DNA of 64,000 nucleotides, from positions 18,429,569-18,493,568 of the forward strand of contig OW388302.1 of NCBI GenBank assembly GCA_936450465.1, in the 5' to 3' direction. Both the position numbers and the translations under genes were made by a program. Positions 10,799-22,022 of this stretch are shown here, piece after piece. A model generated the notes under the pieces. That model was not told the DNA's origin. It saw only the letters and a program-made list of their open reading frames with translations, and made no database searches. Numbering within the stretch: position 1 is the stretch's first letter; each line of letters starts with the position of its first letter. The stretch comes from Gibbula magus (Eukaryota > Mollusca > Gastropoda > Trochida > Trochidae).

Positions 10799-12629
10799 CA
10801 GTGTGCAGACCTCGTTTTCATCTGTCTATCTATCTATCTGTCTATCTATCTATCTGTCTATCTATCTATCTATCAGAGATAAGAATGAGAGATGTAATAC
10901 TCGATGATTACCACGAGACGAGTTCACTTTAAGACATTTACACTGTATAACAAACCATGACGATTTATTTCAAAGCGTTACACTATTTACAATATTTACA
11001 TATTTTCATCTATATTTATTTATTTATCGAGACATAACAAGACATGATACATACATAAATACATACATAAAAACACACATACATACATTCATACATACAT
11101 ACATACATACACACATACATACATACATACATACATACATACATTACATACACCTGTCTATATTCTGTATAGTGAGTGTCATTCCCTGACAAGATGCTTT
11201 AACGAAAATCGTAAGTCTTTCCTAGGCTAGCAAAGCAAACATAAATTGGTAAGGCTACAGTCTGTCCTCGCTGAAAAAGCGTTTAATTACTGCACGGTGT
11301 GAACTCTTTCCTAACATGCTCGAGCTGTAGAGCAAGCTATAGCTTCAGCCTGGACATGCCTGGATGATCTAGGTAAGCGAATGAATGTAATGCTAAAACA
11401 TTTATCTAATACGAGATAGACGCGATCCAATGTATCTATATCTTAAGAATATAGTTCTTTGACAGAAATTTCTAATATAAACATTCACTTAACTGGTGTT
11501 AAATTATTTTCCCATAATATGTTCTGTTTTAGTGAGGACATTTCTTGACTAACTTTGTGCTCCTGTAGTGATAATATAAAATAGGCAATACGATTCTGAA
11601 CACGTTTAAATGAAGCTATGTAGCTATGATAAAACACCTTTAAACGTATAGTATCATTCTAGAAAAAACAGCTGCAAGATTTGTGTAAATGAAATCACCC
11701 ACTCACTCACTGTATGAAACATATTTTCAAGAATATTTTATCCGTCAATTTCGTGTACTATTTCACTGGTTCACTTAGAGATATAATAATACTAGAAAAC
11801 TAGAAAATAAACATTTGACCTATGTAATATATAGATATTAAAAGAGACGTTTCTTAGCCGACGCTGTAGCGATATGAATAAAGACATTTTGTTCAAGCAG
11901 TAGGTCAGGACTTCTTATTGCCAGCTTAAAAGCCAAGGTGCTAAGCACCCTCAGCACAACGATTCAGCACCGTTAGTGGAAACGTCTCAACCGCTGCCGC
12001 TACCAACAACGATGAAGACATCACCAGCACTACCAGAACAACCACCATGTGTTGGGGTGGATGGAAACCTCATTATCAGTTAACAAAATTAATAAATGAT
12101 TGCAACTGCGTTTACTGAATCTTCGTCCTATTTATTTATTTAAATAAACAACAATACTGTTGTTGACTATTTTGAATACAATTCAAAATAGTATCATATG
12201 AATCGTTGGCTAGCAGTCGTAAGTGAGATTTCATATATCACACGCTATCAATCATGACATATATTTATACGTAGTAACGTGTCAAATAAGTCAGGACAAC
12301 ATGACACCACCCACGTCAACATCTACCTCCTACCTCATCAACCGTCTATTGATATTTCACGAGTTAATACTGACATAGTTGAGTCTATATTGATAAAGTT
12401 GAGTCTATATTGACATAGTTGAGTCTATATTGACATAGTTGAGTCAATATTGACATGGTTGAGGTTATATTGACATAGTTGAGTCAATATTGACATAGTT
12501 GAGTCAATAAAGTTTCACTCCCTTTGATCTACCGTTCTTTTGTCCTAAAGCACCCTAAAGCAAATAAAACCCATTGAAATCGGGAGGGAAGTCTTTTGTG
12601 TGGCTGCAGATCCTTGTTTTCTATCTACT
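10799..12629 (-). repeat. Right terminal inverted repeat of the Polinton-type element
   Basis: About 1.83 kb, inverse of 5541-7417. It ends ...CTATCTACT at 12629, followed by the CATGTT target duplication. Confidence 0.92.
12361..12509 (-). repeat. Subterminal 20-bp tandem repeats, right
   Basis: Inverse of the array at 5661-5810. One unit carries the variant GAGGTTATATTG. Confidence 0.88.
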
Positions 12630-12781
12630 CATGTTACTTGACTTATCTTAGTATTATGCTTTTTCCGTGCTTTGCTTGCTCAAAGCAGTACAAACATTAT
12701 TACCCGGTTGTCGACACATGATCAATAAATGTGTCTTTCTTTCAACTCCCTGAGGAGTGTTCAACTCCAATTTTCCAAAGC

Positions 12782-12955
12782 AAGACGTAAGTCGCACCAG
12801 TCTCCATTTCTGGTTAATTTGAGCCTTGCAGCATTTCCATCACTTTTCTATGCTAGCGAATCAGAGCCAACTATGCAGTTGAGGTGCAGTGCTCAACTAT
12901 TTTAGACCGGAAAAGTGAAGGAAATGCTTAAAGACTTAAATCAGCCAGTAATAAA
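12782..12955 (+). repeat. Foldback repeat, GCAAGGCATAACT family, copy 1
   Basis: The outer parts pair (AGTCTCCATTTCTGGTTAA... with ...CAGCCAGTAATAAAGAC) around a core that includes CTATGCAGTTGAGGTGCAG. Related copies lie at about 26955-27090, 27465-27650, 27876-28078 and 48126-48320. It looks like a MITE-type foldback with no coding capacity. Confidence 0.65.
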
Positions 12956-14246
12956 GACAGGAAAACACTGAAAACTGAAATTGATTATTTTTGCAATAAA
13001 CATTTATTGTGAAAATATTATCAATCGGTGGAAATGCATTTATAGTAAATATATCAGAAAAACAAAATCCAGTAAAACAGTAGCCCAACTGAGCATATTG
13101 ACAAACATTGCTCTGAGAAAGTGATGATAATGTGCAGGTGTCACATTTCAGCCCATTTCATGCATAAACTACTGTCCATCAATCATGCCAAAAGTTTATT
13201 TTGAATATGGTGACCATATTCAAATTGAAATTTATCTCACACATTTATTAACTCATGACAAATAGAACAAGGCGGGCCGAAGAGCATCTCTGACGTCATA
13301 GCCCAACCCCTGCATATCGCCACAGGCAGAAGTCGGTGCGGTTCTTTTATTAGTAATTAGTAACTCAACACGGCTTTCCATATTATTTTCCATATTATTT
13401 TCCGAGGAGTATGTTTTTAAAAGTATATTTTATTATAACAGAATATAAATGTTTATACATATTCTCCTTTAATGAAGCCTACTAGAACAATAAGCATCAG
13501 TCCGATGATTGCTTGAGCATTCCCAGCTATGACGTCATGCCTACATTGGCCTATTAATGAGCTACGCTGCATAAATTAATGACCGTTGAACCGTTGCACC
13601 GAATCTACAATGAAACTGGTGCTACTATTACTACTGCTCACTGAACGAGTTAATCCAGAATTCTGCTCAGTTAATGAAGTGACGAATACCTCATAGAGAT
13701 CCAAACAACCTGTTTTGTCTGATAGGTGCTTACCAAAATATGCAAAAACTTAGGAAGTTTAGAAGAACGCATGTGGATACTGATTTAAATGAGTAAACAG
13801 ACAGTAAAAGGAACATTACATACATTCGTCAAAAAACATAGAAAATTTAACCGTCTGCCGTAAATTTAATTGAATTTCTTAATGAGCCAAATCTCTTTTG
13901 AAAAACTGTTAATCACATACTGTAGTATGGTAATTCTAAAGAAAACATCAACGGACAAAATGCTGACATAGATTTTCTAACTGTCGACTGCCTGTGAATG
14001 TATATGTATGTATTCTCTGTTGTGACACGTTGTTGGCCTAAGTATCAACTGACCTGACCTGACATACGAGGTAACATGGTTATATTTGGGATAATACTAC
14101 CTTCAATAGTACAAATTCTTGTACCTTTTCGGGACACACCGAGTAAGGCCACTATCGCCAGCACTGACCATACCATCAGTTTACCACACGACCACCGGAC
14201 CTCGACGCGAGGCCATACGAGGGTTAACCAAACAGTTCGTGTCTAG
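12956..14246. other. Intergenic, no gene seen
   Basis: AT-rich; I find no supported ORF, RNA gene or terminal-repeat element in this stretch. Confidence 0.55.
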
Positions 14247-14334
14247 AAGTATCACTTTATTGCATTTTATTTTCAACATAGTCTCCATTGAAGTATCACT
14301 TTATTGCATTTTATTTTCAACATAGTCTCCATTG
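14247..14334. repeat. 44-bp tandem duplication at the end of the mariner relic
   Basis: AAGTATCACTTTATTGC...TCTCCATTG occurs twice in a row (14247-14290, 14291-14334). It covers the last codons and stop of the adjoining transposase fragment. Confidence 0.9.
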
Positions 14335-14489
14335 ATACCAATACATTTGGACCAACCATGTTGAAGTTTCATTATTCTCATCTTATAGAACACACCATCC
14401 TGGGCCTCAAGAAATGTCTTCAGGATGTGATTATCAGCAAAAACGTGTCCATGCAAATGGTTATTCGGTTTGAGAATGAGGAAGAAGCC
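14301..14489 (-). pseudogene. Mariner-family transposase, C-terminal fragment
   Basis: The minus strand reads about 62 residues to TAA at 14301-14303. It ends in a pattern typical of mariner (SETMAR-like) transposases: a leucine-rich helix, an FLEAQDGVFY block, then WSKCIGINGDYVE. The catalytic DDD residues and N-terminal DNA-binding domain are absent. It joins, out of frame, the signal-peptide exon relic at its right. Confidence 0.65.
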
Positions 14490-14494
14490 GATGG

Positions 14495-14640
14495 GATCTC
14501 ACAAGAGTAAGATGGGTTAAATATTCCCTTCACGTGTATGTTCAGGAGGCGTATAGCAATTATGAAGGTCGAGTGCATTATGGGTTAAGATGAATTGCTC
14601 CAACGCTAGTGTAGCCTACTTCCAAGTTATCTTCCGTACC
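14495..14640 (-). pseudogene. Relic of a third secreted-protein gene copy (signal-peptide exon)
   Basis: From an ATG at 14578 the minus strand reads MHSTFIIAIRLLNIHV and then ...FNPSYSCE. This parallels the start of the intact gene (MNSTFILAILLLNMSV, then FNQWYYSCE). DNA similarity continues upstream through 14640. The cysteine cluster is replaced by mariner sequence. Confidence 0.7.
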
Positions 14641-14768
14641 AATAGTTGGTATATCTGATCTGCATCAGTTACTCTTCACCCGTGCGAGTTCATGTTTACG
14701 CAGTGTACAAGCTCATTGAACTCAAGTGCTGTACGTATTCTCGAAACAACAAAATGAACGGTCAAAAT

Positions 14769-14769
<1 letters not shown>

Positions 14770-14804
<35 letters not shown>
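14770..14804 (+). repeat. Poly-C run, 35 bases
   Basis: Uninterrupted C tract; its true length is likely unstable or misassembled. Confidence 0.95.
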
Positions 14805-14849
14805 TTACGACTCACGGAGTAAAAGTTACACTAAGTACCGTCCGGAATA

Positions 14850-14994
14850 AGATGGAAGTTGTTGCTTCTTTGCTTGGCGCTCAGCATTATAAGGATAGAA
14901 CAACGCTTGAACTGGCGCTGCACTGTGGCTACCGGTTGCAAAATGCACAAACTAAATTTCCTATGTACTTTGTATTGCGGACAATAAAGTGTTA
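14850..14994 (+). mobile_element. SINE 3' part, TTGTTGCTTC family
   Basis: It matches about 24205-24353, from GGAAGTTGTTGCTTC to GGACAATAAAGTGTT, but the tRNA-like head is missing. Confidence 0.75.
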
Positions 14995-15187
14995 AAGAAT
15001 TTTTTTTAATTATGACACAAATGGTACCAAAGGTTCACAGAACTATTAACAGTTGACTTAGCTGTTTTTGTTGGAAGTATATAAATATTTTAAAATGATT
15101 CCGGCCAGGAAAATAAGACGAAAATAATAATCTTTATCTTTTTAGGGTCTGTTTGAACCCGAATATATTTTAAATTAAAATAGAGGA

Positions 15188-15663
15188 ACATCCATTGTGT
15201 TGTTGGGGTCACATATGTCAAACGTTATAAATGGTGTTGTTTTACCGAGAAGTACTGACTGTTACCGAGAGTTACCATTTTGATGACAATCGACACTGTA
15301 TATCGACAATATAATTAGTGTAAAAGTATCGATTTCTGATCGAAAGCCGGATAATGAACCGCGTGTGACGCGTGTCAATTAGTCAAACGTCATTTTGGAA
15401 ACTTATTTACATCATTCAAAAAGCCAACTTTGAGCTGATAATGTTTTATAGGTCTCATAACTAATTTGCATCTAAATGGGACTTGTAGTTTAGGTTTATG
15501 CACAAGAATAATGATGTTACTCGAATTTAATCGGAAACTACTAATTATGATATATTTGGCGATTGGAGATGAATATTCAATGTTAGTGAACTTATTTGAA
15601 CTAAAATCATCACATATCGTATGTTGGCAAGCCAAATAAAAGTTTATGAAACACAATGGATGT
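15188..15663 (+). mobile_element. TIR element ACATCCATTGTG, intact copy
   Basis: It starts ACATCCATTGTGTTG and ends with the inverse ACACAATGGATGT, about 476 bp. It has no transposase. It aligns end to end with the interrupted copy at 20484-21700 and so serves as its uninterrupted reference. Confidence 0.8.
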
Positions 15664-15778
15664 ATCTTCAAGTCATACCATGGTTAATTTAACTCACTAT
15701 AACACTTGGAGATTATGAAATAGCGAGTTAATAACAAGCACACCAGGCCTGTTTGATTCACCAGGTCTGTTAGATAGA

Positions 15779-16379
15779 GTTCTGTCTGGTATTTTTGTGG
15801 AAACGAAATTCGAGAGAACATTCCTGTTTACACATATATGTTATTGATACATACTTATTGCAAGGTGAAAATAATACTGCGGGTAATATTATTATGACTT
15901 TATTTTGAAAATTTGATAAAGGCTAAGGGACATTCGTTCAAAACTTAAAACGAGTTTTCATTTCACCTGATGCAAAAAAGATGGCGTACAGTTGATGATA
16001 AATGTCGCCATCTTGGATAATTTGCTTTACGTGAAATGAAAACTCGCTATAGTGTACCTCATTTTACAACTTTGTAATAACTAAATACATACACTGGTAG
16101 AGTATTGACATAGCAATACATAACATATCTTAAAACTAATAAATAATGTGTTGTTATGATGTAGCGAAGTTTTCCCCACTCGCATCGCCGATGTATGGCT
16201 TCAGTTTCATTGTTTTTATTTTCAACAAATGTGTGTTTGTGTTTATCATGTTGTGAACATACACTCATCAAAATGTTACCTTCATCAGTATCTTTCAATT
16301 TCACTGTCTTTTAATCATGTATTAATAACAGGAATATCCTCTCGAATTTCGTTTCCACAAAAAATACCCCGATAGAACC
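15779..16379 (+). mobile_element. 600-bp TIR element with central hairpin
   Basis: The ends pair over about 50 bp: TTTTTGTGGAAACGAAATTC near 15793 and its inverse near 16340-16360. At the centre, 15950-16046, a second hairpin pairs CGAGTTTTCATTTCAC with GTGAAATGAAAACTCG and brackets a GATGGCG/CGCCATC pair. Non-coding. Confidence 0.75.
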
Positions 16380-16399
16380 ATCCCTTTAAGAAACCATAA

Positions 16400-16620
16400 A
16401 TAGACTGTTGCTATCTTCATGTCTTCGGGTTGTTTACGGATTAGAAAATATGGATCGATGCAACTGTTGCAACTGTACAAATGTTTAATGAGATGTTTCG
16501 GAGATGCTCTGGTGATAGCGATAACGTTTTCAATATGTCAACGGATCAACATTGATATAAATCACTTATTTTCAGATGGTTATCACTTTAAATATTTAGT
16601 TTTAATAATATAATACTGTT
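16400..16620. repeat. Upstream flank of the third secreted-gene copy
   Basis: The order of short matches (TTCGGGTT..., GTGATAGCGATAACG, TTCAATATGTCAA, GATATAAAT) repeats the arrangement at about 2580-2720 upstream of the intact gene. Together with the relic at 14495-14640, this marks a copy since split by two element insertions. Confidence 0.5.
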
Positions 16621-19600
16621 CGTCTTTGTGTATCTGTTCGATGCAATGGATTTAAAGTAACTTTCATCAACTAAGTTTCAAAATTAACAAGCTATATCCC
16701 ACATATAGTGGAAACAGTCTGAAATATCTTGAATGATTATGGAGTTTTATTCTTTAAATAATCCAAAATAATAAATTTTAAATTATTCTACACAAAAATA
16801 TTGGACTACTTCACAACCTGTATTGATCACAGCTTTACGGTTTTTAAAGGTTAGATGAAATGACATATGGTCACATTCGTTTTCGTTGAAAAGGGGTTTC
16901 AATTTGACAATTGCTCGATTTTAAATTTCTGAAATCGACCCATAAATTACTTATATACAGCTTTTTAAAAAAGTGCCTAATTAAGCCCCGGCGACCAGAA
17001 TGAAAGTGGGCGGGGGTGGTCGCTGAAGCGTATCGTGTTGTGACGTACGTAGAGGAGCCTCATCATGGCCGCTAATCATAATTTAACGCGTTTTCCCCAC
17101 TTTTAAACTGCTAATATAAGACAGAAAACTTCATCAAAACAACCCCAATTTTCGATAAACGGATTACTTAACTATTCAACTAGAGATTTCATATAGTTAC
17201 AACAACTGGGGCGTGCTTAATTAGAGTGCATTCTGCGCTTTTGTATAGTATGTTTGTAGCAATTAATCGCGGAACTAGAAGGGAAGGTATGACAGTTCAA
17301 GTGACACTGAAACAAGGGAAGAAGATTATCGCGGGAATCGGGCGAAGAGAGATTAAGTAGCATCAATTGATCAAATTATGTTGTATAATCGGCATGTTAA
17401 TTTTGTTTTGTATGTATTAATAAATAAATATATATGGTAGGTATAATTTCATATACACTGAACGATTGACTGTTCAAATAAGCGAGACAATATTGCAGAT
17501 TTATAAATAACATTGTGTATTTAATATAAAAGATTACTGTATTTTAAGTTTGTCAATTAAAATATTCTTTATATGATGTAATGCAATGCAAACCATTTTC
17601 ACTTAACTTTCATGAATAAATAAATGAACTGGATTGGTCAACAAGCTCAATGAAATTTACATGAAGATTGCTCTATTGTACACGCTAAACATATATATTA
17701 TGATTACACAGATTGATATAGACAACGAACATTATCGAATAAAAGAATTATGTTACCAGAAGCATTTTAATGAACATCTCGTTAATGAAAACGAAATGGT
17801 TTAATTAATATTCTGATAGCTTTTATGTGTCACTTCTGCACATTAACACACAATTCTCAGTTTAGCGGACCATATAGATGTTTCTTCCAGATCAAAGTGG
17901 AGTAGTGTTGTTACAGCAAATTAGTTTCCGCAATTAAGAAGCTGAGTATGTGAGAAGGAAGGAGTGTAATTATGTTTGTACAGATAACAAGTTTACTGGA
18001 CCGATTCAATTATATAACAAATGGCAAGTCGGTGACCAGCATGTCATACATGTTTATTGTCAAACGTCCTGTCTTGGCGACACAAAGGAAATACGAAATA
18101 AACATTAACGCGACATTCAGTCTAGATGTTGTCAGCTAATGAAATTATTTTTAGTGTAAAATGGTCATAACTATTTGGTTTTCTATCTTGCCATTTGCAA
18201 AAAGACTTTTGCTGAAAGAGGGTCATTATTTGACCATCTTCTGTTTCCAAGTACTGTCATTGATGGAATTATAGGTTTACGTTTTGTGTCTAATGTGCAT
18301 TTGGATATTCATATTGTCCTTTTGGATACGTTTATAAGGTAAGTTTCTTACATTAATTGACACTCTTGATGAATTGTCAATTTAATACGATGTGTATTTG
18401 ATTATATTTGATTAACCACGCATTTTATTGAAAACATTATCGTATCATCTATTAGATTCTGAATGTTTTGATGTGTAATAAGTGATAACTTAATCGTAAA
18501 ATGTAACATTGGGATGCGATGTTTTCGTAGGTGGATTCGTAGACGTATTATTATCGTTGTTAATGAAATTCTATTGATGTTTTAAAATATGTGGTGAGTT
18601 ACTTTGATTGTTGTAATGTACAGTTAGTAAATTAGGTTGTCGGTTGATTAACGACGTTTAAAAACAGGATGTTGGGAAATGCTTTTATTGTCGATGGCTT
18701 ACAATAGGGCCTACTTCGCCGGCGTGCTTATCTCACTTTTGTTGTTTTATTTTAAACACAAACATTCTCTTACAAAAAATAACAACAACACCGACTATCT
18801 GATTTCGTTGTCTTAAATATACCTCGTTCATATTATCATATCTTGGTTTCATTTTGTCATCTTATATATCATTAGCATTGATTTATCCTATGTCTACGAA
18901 CGCCTATGAATCCACCGTCTCTCACTAGTTATATCAATTATATTTGATATATATATAACGATATTTTGGTACATTTGTAAAGTGAAACTTGTTAACTAAC
19001 ATTACTCGAACAGTTTCCAGCTGAACAGCGATGTGGCATTATTGCAAAGCGTAGATATAACAGATTAACTGACCGATTCCCCAGTGTTTGCCATTGTAAA
19101 TAGTAAGCGAATGTTTACACCCCGTCCCTTCACGTACGTCACTTCCGGTATCTTCCAACTCTCTAAGCCCCGCCCCATTTTTGGTTTGTTGGTCACGGGT
19201 GAAAAGCAGACGATGTTTTTCGGTGTTTTTAAGTCGCTCTAGTTTAATATAGGAACAACATATGGATTTTTTTGGGGTCGCGTTTTTCACAAAATAGTCT
19301 AATGAACCAATTGCAGTTAAGAATTCAATAGAAAATACTTGATTTCGGCCTTCCGAAGTTCTGCTCTGAGAGCAAATGTAAAAGGCATTTTGAGCTTTGC
19401 TCCAGAAACTAAATTGAAGTTAATAATCCATGAAAACGACCAAAGCTACACATGCCCAGTATCATTGAGCTCGACCTCGCCAAAATAGGTGCTGCCATTT
19501 CAAGTGTTTCAACATGATTATAAACTGGCTATTTATCACTCAAGTGACTATAAACATCGAACTTCGATACTTTGCACTACTTAAGTAATATGATGCTGTG

Positions 19601-20483
19601 TTCAACATTTCAAATTAACCAAATTTAAAAGCCATATTCAATAATGAGTGAAGCGCACATAAAATATCTCATAAGTGTCCATTAAACAACAATCTTACTT
19701 ATTGGATTACACATGTACGATATAAGTTGCCTCTATGATCATCATTATACATTACTCTACTTCTCAACATGTCCTGTACTTCTGAATTGAAATGGAATAA
19801 AAAAAAAAAAAATTAAATATTTAAAATTTAGGCCAAAATGATACCATCACGTTAATTTGACCATACATATTTCCTTGGGAACACTTTGATACATTAATCC
19901 AAATTGCGTGACATAATCAAACACAATGTTTCCAATAAGGTTTGAAACGTTGATGGAAATTTGAAGAAGAAATGTAACTACTGTGCATGTAATGGAACCT
20001 GTAGTTTCAGTTTCTACACACATATAAGACAGTTGCTAAATATTCTTTGGAAATAAGTTTGAAACATTTATGAGTCCTGTCAAAAGCCCTATGTAATATG
20101 CCAAACATGAATAGTGAACAGCGGATGTAGCGGACTAAATTCTTTGGTCCCTTGAAGTTCGTTATATCCATGTTCAACTGTATAAATTTGGTGAATGGTG
20201 ATAATTATGGGACGATTAGGCAAGTCAAGTGAAATTATTTGAACTTAATTCAGCATATATGGTATTTTGGCAGAATGAACTTCCAATAAGACATTATGAA
20301 GAACACGGAAAGTCACTATGGTGTCCAGGGTATGCCCCAACCAGCTGATGTTGTTAGGGTCGTGCATCTGATTTCTGTATTTTCATTAAAATTAAAGTAA
20401 CTAAACAACAGTCACAAGTGAGATGCTTTATTAACATTCTTTGTTTAAAAGAAGGCATATTAAAAGAACATTACCGTAAAGGT
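16621..20483. other. Intergenic, mostly without recognisable features
   Basis: I see no supported gene. A possible TIR pair, GGTGGATTCGTAGACGT near 18531 and an inverse-like ACGCCTATGAATCCACC near 18902-18918, could bound a roughly 390-bp element. At 19130-19180 there are ACTTCCGG and CCCCGCCCC motifs that resemble a promoter, but no following exon is evident. Confidence 0.5.
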
Positions 20484-20799
20484 ACATCCATTGTGTTGTT
20501 TGGGGTCACATGCCCCAAACGTTATAAATTGTGTAATTTTATCAAGATGTAATGACTTTTCCCGAAAATTGCCATTTTGATGATAGTCGACTCAGTATAC
20601 CATCGATACAAAGGTAAAAGTATCAATTTCTGATCGAAAACCGGACAATGCACAGAGCATGTCAATTAGCCAAATGTAATTTTCAAAAACTATATACGAC
20701 AGCCAAAAAGACAATTTTTGGTTGATGATGTTGAATAGGTCTTACAACTACTGTGCATTTACATGGGGCCTGTAGTTTCGGTTTCTGCACATGTATAAA

Positions 20800-21149
20800 A
20801 TCCTCGGTTACCCAGGGTTTTATATATATGGTCAGTTACTCTCCACTATATCACCCATGGGAAATTTCATCAGAGAAATCTGTACTCAAATTACCCGCCC
20901 TTGGCCGGCGTGAGCCAATCAAACCGCTACGCAGCTTGGACCTGCGAGCCAATGACAATTCATATCACTTCGTTGCAAAGCACGTGAGGTTATTTTGTTT
21001 GCCATCCGTCACTGGTAATTTCCCTTGACCATTTCCGTCTTATCGTATTTAGTATTTTCTTTGGTTACTGACTTCGTCACGCCGGCCAAGGGCGGGTAAT
21101 TTTAGTACAGAGTAACTGAGCACATATAAAAACCTGGGTAACCGAGGAT
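20800..21149 (+). mobile_element. MITE with ATCCTCGGTTACCC ends, nested copy
   Basis: It begins ATCCTCGGTTACCCAGGG and ends in the inverse (CCTGGGTAACCGAGGAT). Nearly the same internal sequence occurs at 29188-29574. The flanks (GCACATGTATAA left, GCACGTATAA right) fit a target duplication of about 10 bp. Confidence 0.8.
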
Positions 21150-21189
21150 GCACGTATAATGGTGTTGTTCGATCGAATTGAAAAGTAGA

Positions 21190-21580
21190 AAATATTTTAT
21201 CCTACCTCATGTAAGAAGGTCGATCTATGATTGGTTCACGTGACCCTGAACAAATAACCATATTCACCCTCACCCAGGTGGATAAATGTCACCGAGGGTG
21301 ATAAAAGCCTTATACCCCGCTACCGAAATAAAGCTTGCGTCCACGTCAGTCAGTCCATGTCACATGATACAGTTTATTTGACTCTGACCCAGATTTGTTG
21401 CTTCTTTGAATAAACGATGTTCGGGCATTTCTGTTTGTTTTTAATAATATTTTGAGACATTCGGTAGGATAAAAACGTTATAACATTCAGTGGAGGTTTA
21501 CATCGTGAATTATAAGACCCGTATTATTTTTATTGCGGGTCTTATAATTCACGATGTGAACCTCCACTGAATGTTATAAC
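21190..21580 (+). mobile_element. Hairpin-tailed TIR insertion
   Basis: The body is bounded by ATTTTATCCTACC (near 21193) and GGTAGGATAAAA (near 21463). It is followed by an almost perfect palindrome at 21477-21580 with arms of about 45 bp and the loop TATTATTTTTATTG. The intact host copy at 15188-15663 lacks the whole block, so body and hairpin inserted together. No ORF. Confidence 0.75.
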
Positions 21581-21700
21581 TTATAATATATTTGACGATT
21601 GGGATGAATATGCAAGTTGAGTGAAATTGTTTCAAATGATATCAGCACATATCATATGTTGACCTCTTAAAGCCAAATTTTTATAAAACACAACGGATGT

Positions 21701-22022
21701 ATCTTTAATGAATAAATAGTCACTGATAAAAATGCATTGACCAATAAATAATAAATCATTTACTGTTGTTAATGAATTCTACAAAGGTATGTTTCCACAA
21801 GTTTTTTAAGTTTCATAGTTCAAATCAAATAAAAGATCCATCCATCATCATATATCGCTGTCCACTACTGCAGAGAAACATGTTGAAGACAACTCATCTG
21901 GATACCATAGAGAGTGTAAGTCTTGACAGACGCATCCAGTGCAGCTGATGCACTCCATGTAGTAATGTGAAAGACTTTTTGCAAATTTTGCATGTGCATG
22001 TCGGTATGAAACACTACCTGCG
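21701..22022. other. KTI12 downstream region
   Basis: Holds the presumed KTI12 3' UTR (transcribed leftward from 22023) and flank. No other gene is seen. Confidence 0.5.

Larger units (their letters stand above)
5541..12629 (+). mobile_element. Polinton/Maverick-type element, 7,089 bp, internally deleted
   Basis: The ends are exact: the element begins AGTAGATAGAAAACAAGG and ends with the inverse. It is flanked by CATGTT at 5535-5540 and 12630-12635. A 6-bp target duplication with AG...CT termini is the known Polinton signature. The inverted repeats are 5541-7417 and 10799-12629. The unique centre (7418-10798) has close-packed plus-strand ORFs including an FtsK/HerA-type packaging ATPase, a hallmark of Polintons and related adintoviruses. 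Autonomous Polintons are usually 15-20 kb or more and also encode protein-primed DNA polymerase, retroviral-type integrase, protease and capsid proteins; none is seen here. I infer a defective or non-autonomous derivative. Confidence 0.9.
20484..21700 (+). mobile_element. TIR element ACATCCATTGTG, copy interrupted twice
   Basis: It begins ACATCCATTGTGTTGTTTGG and ends ACACAACGGATGT. Compared with the copy at 15188-15663 it contains two extra blocks, 20800-21149 and about 21190-21580, each a separate later insertion. Confidence 0.8.

Noticed and set aside
5541..12629. Inverted-repeat structure as a host segmental inversion
   Set aside because: The exact 6-bp flanking duplication, AG...CT ends and virus-like genes favour transposition.
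19039..19290. Minus-strand 83-codon frame near GC-box and ETS-like motifs
   Set aside because: No domain, no clear splice partner, no homology recognised.
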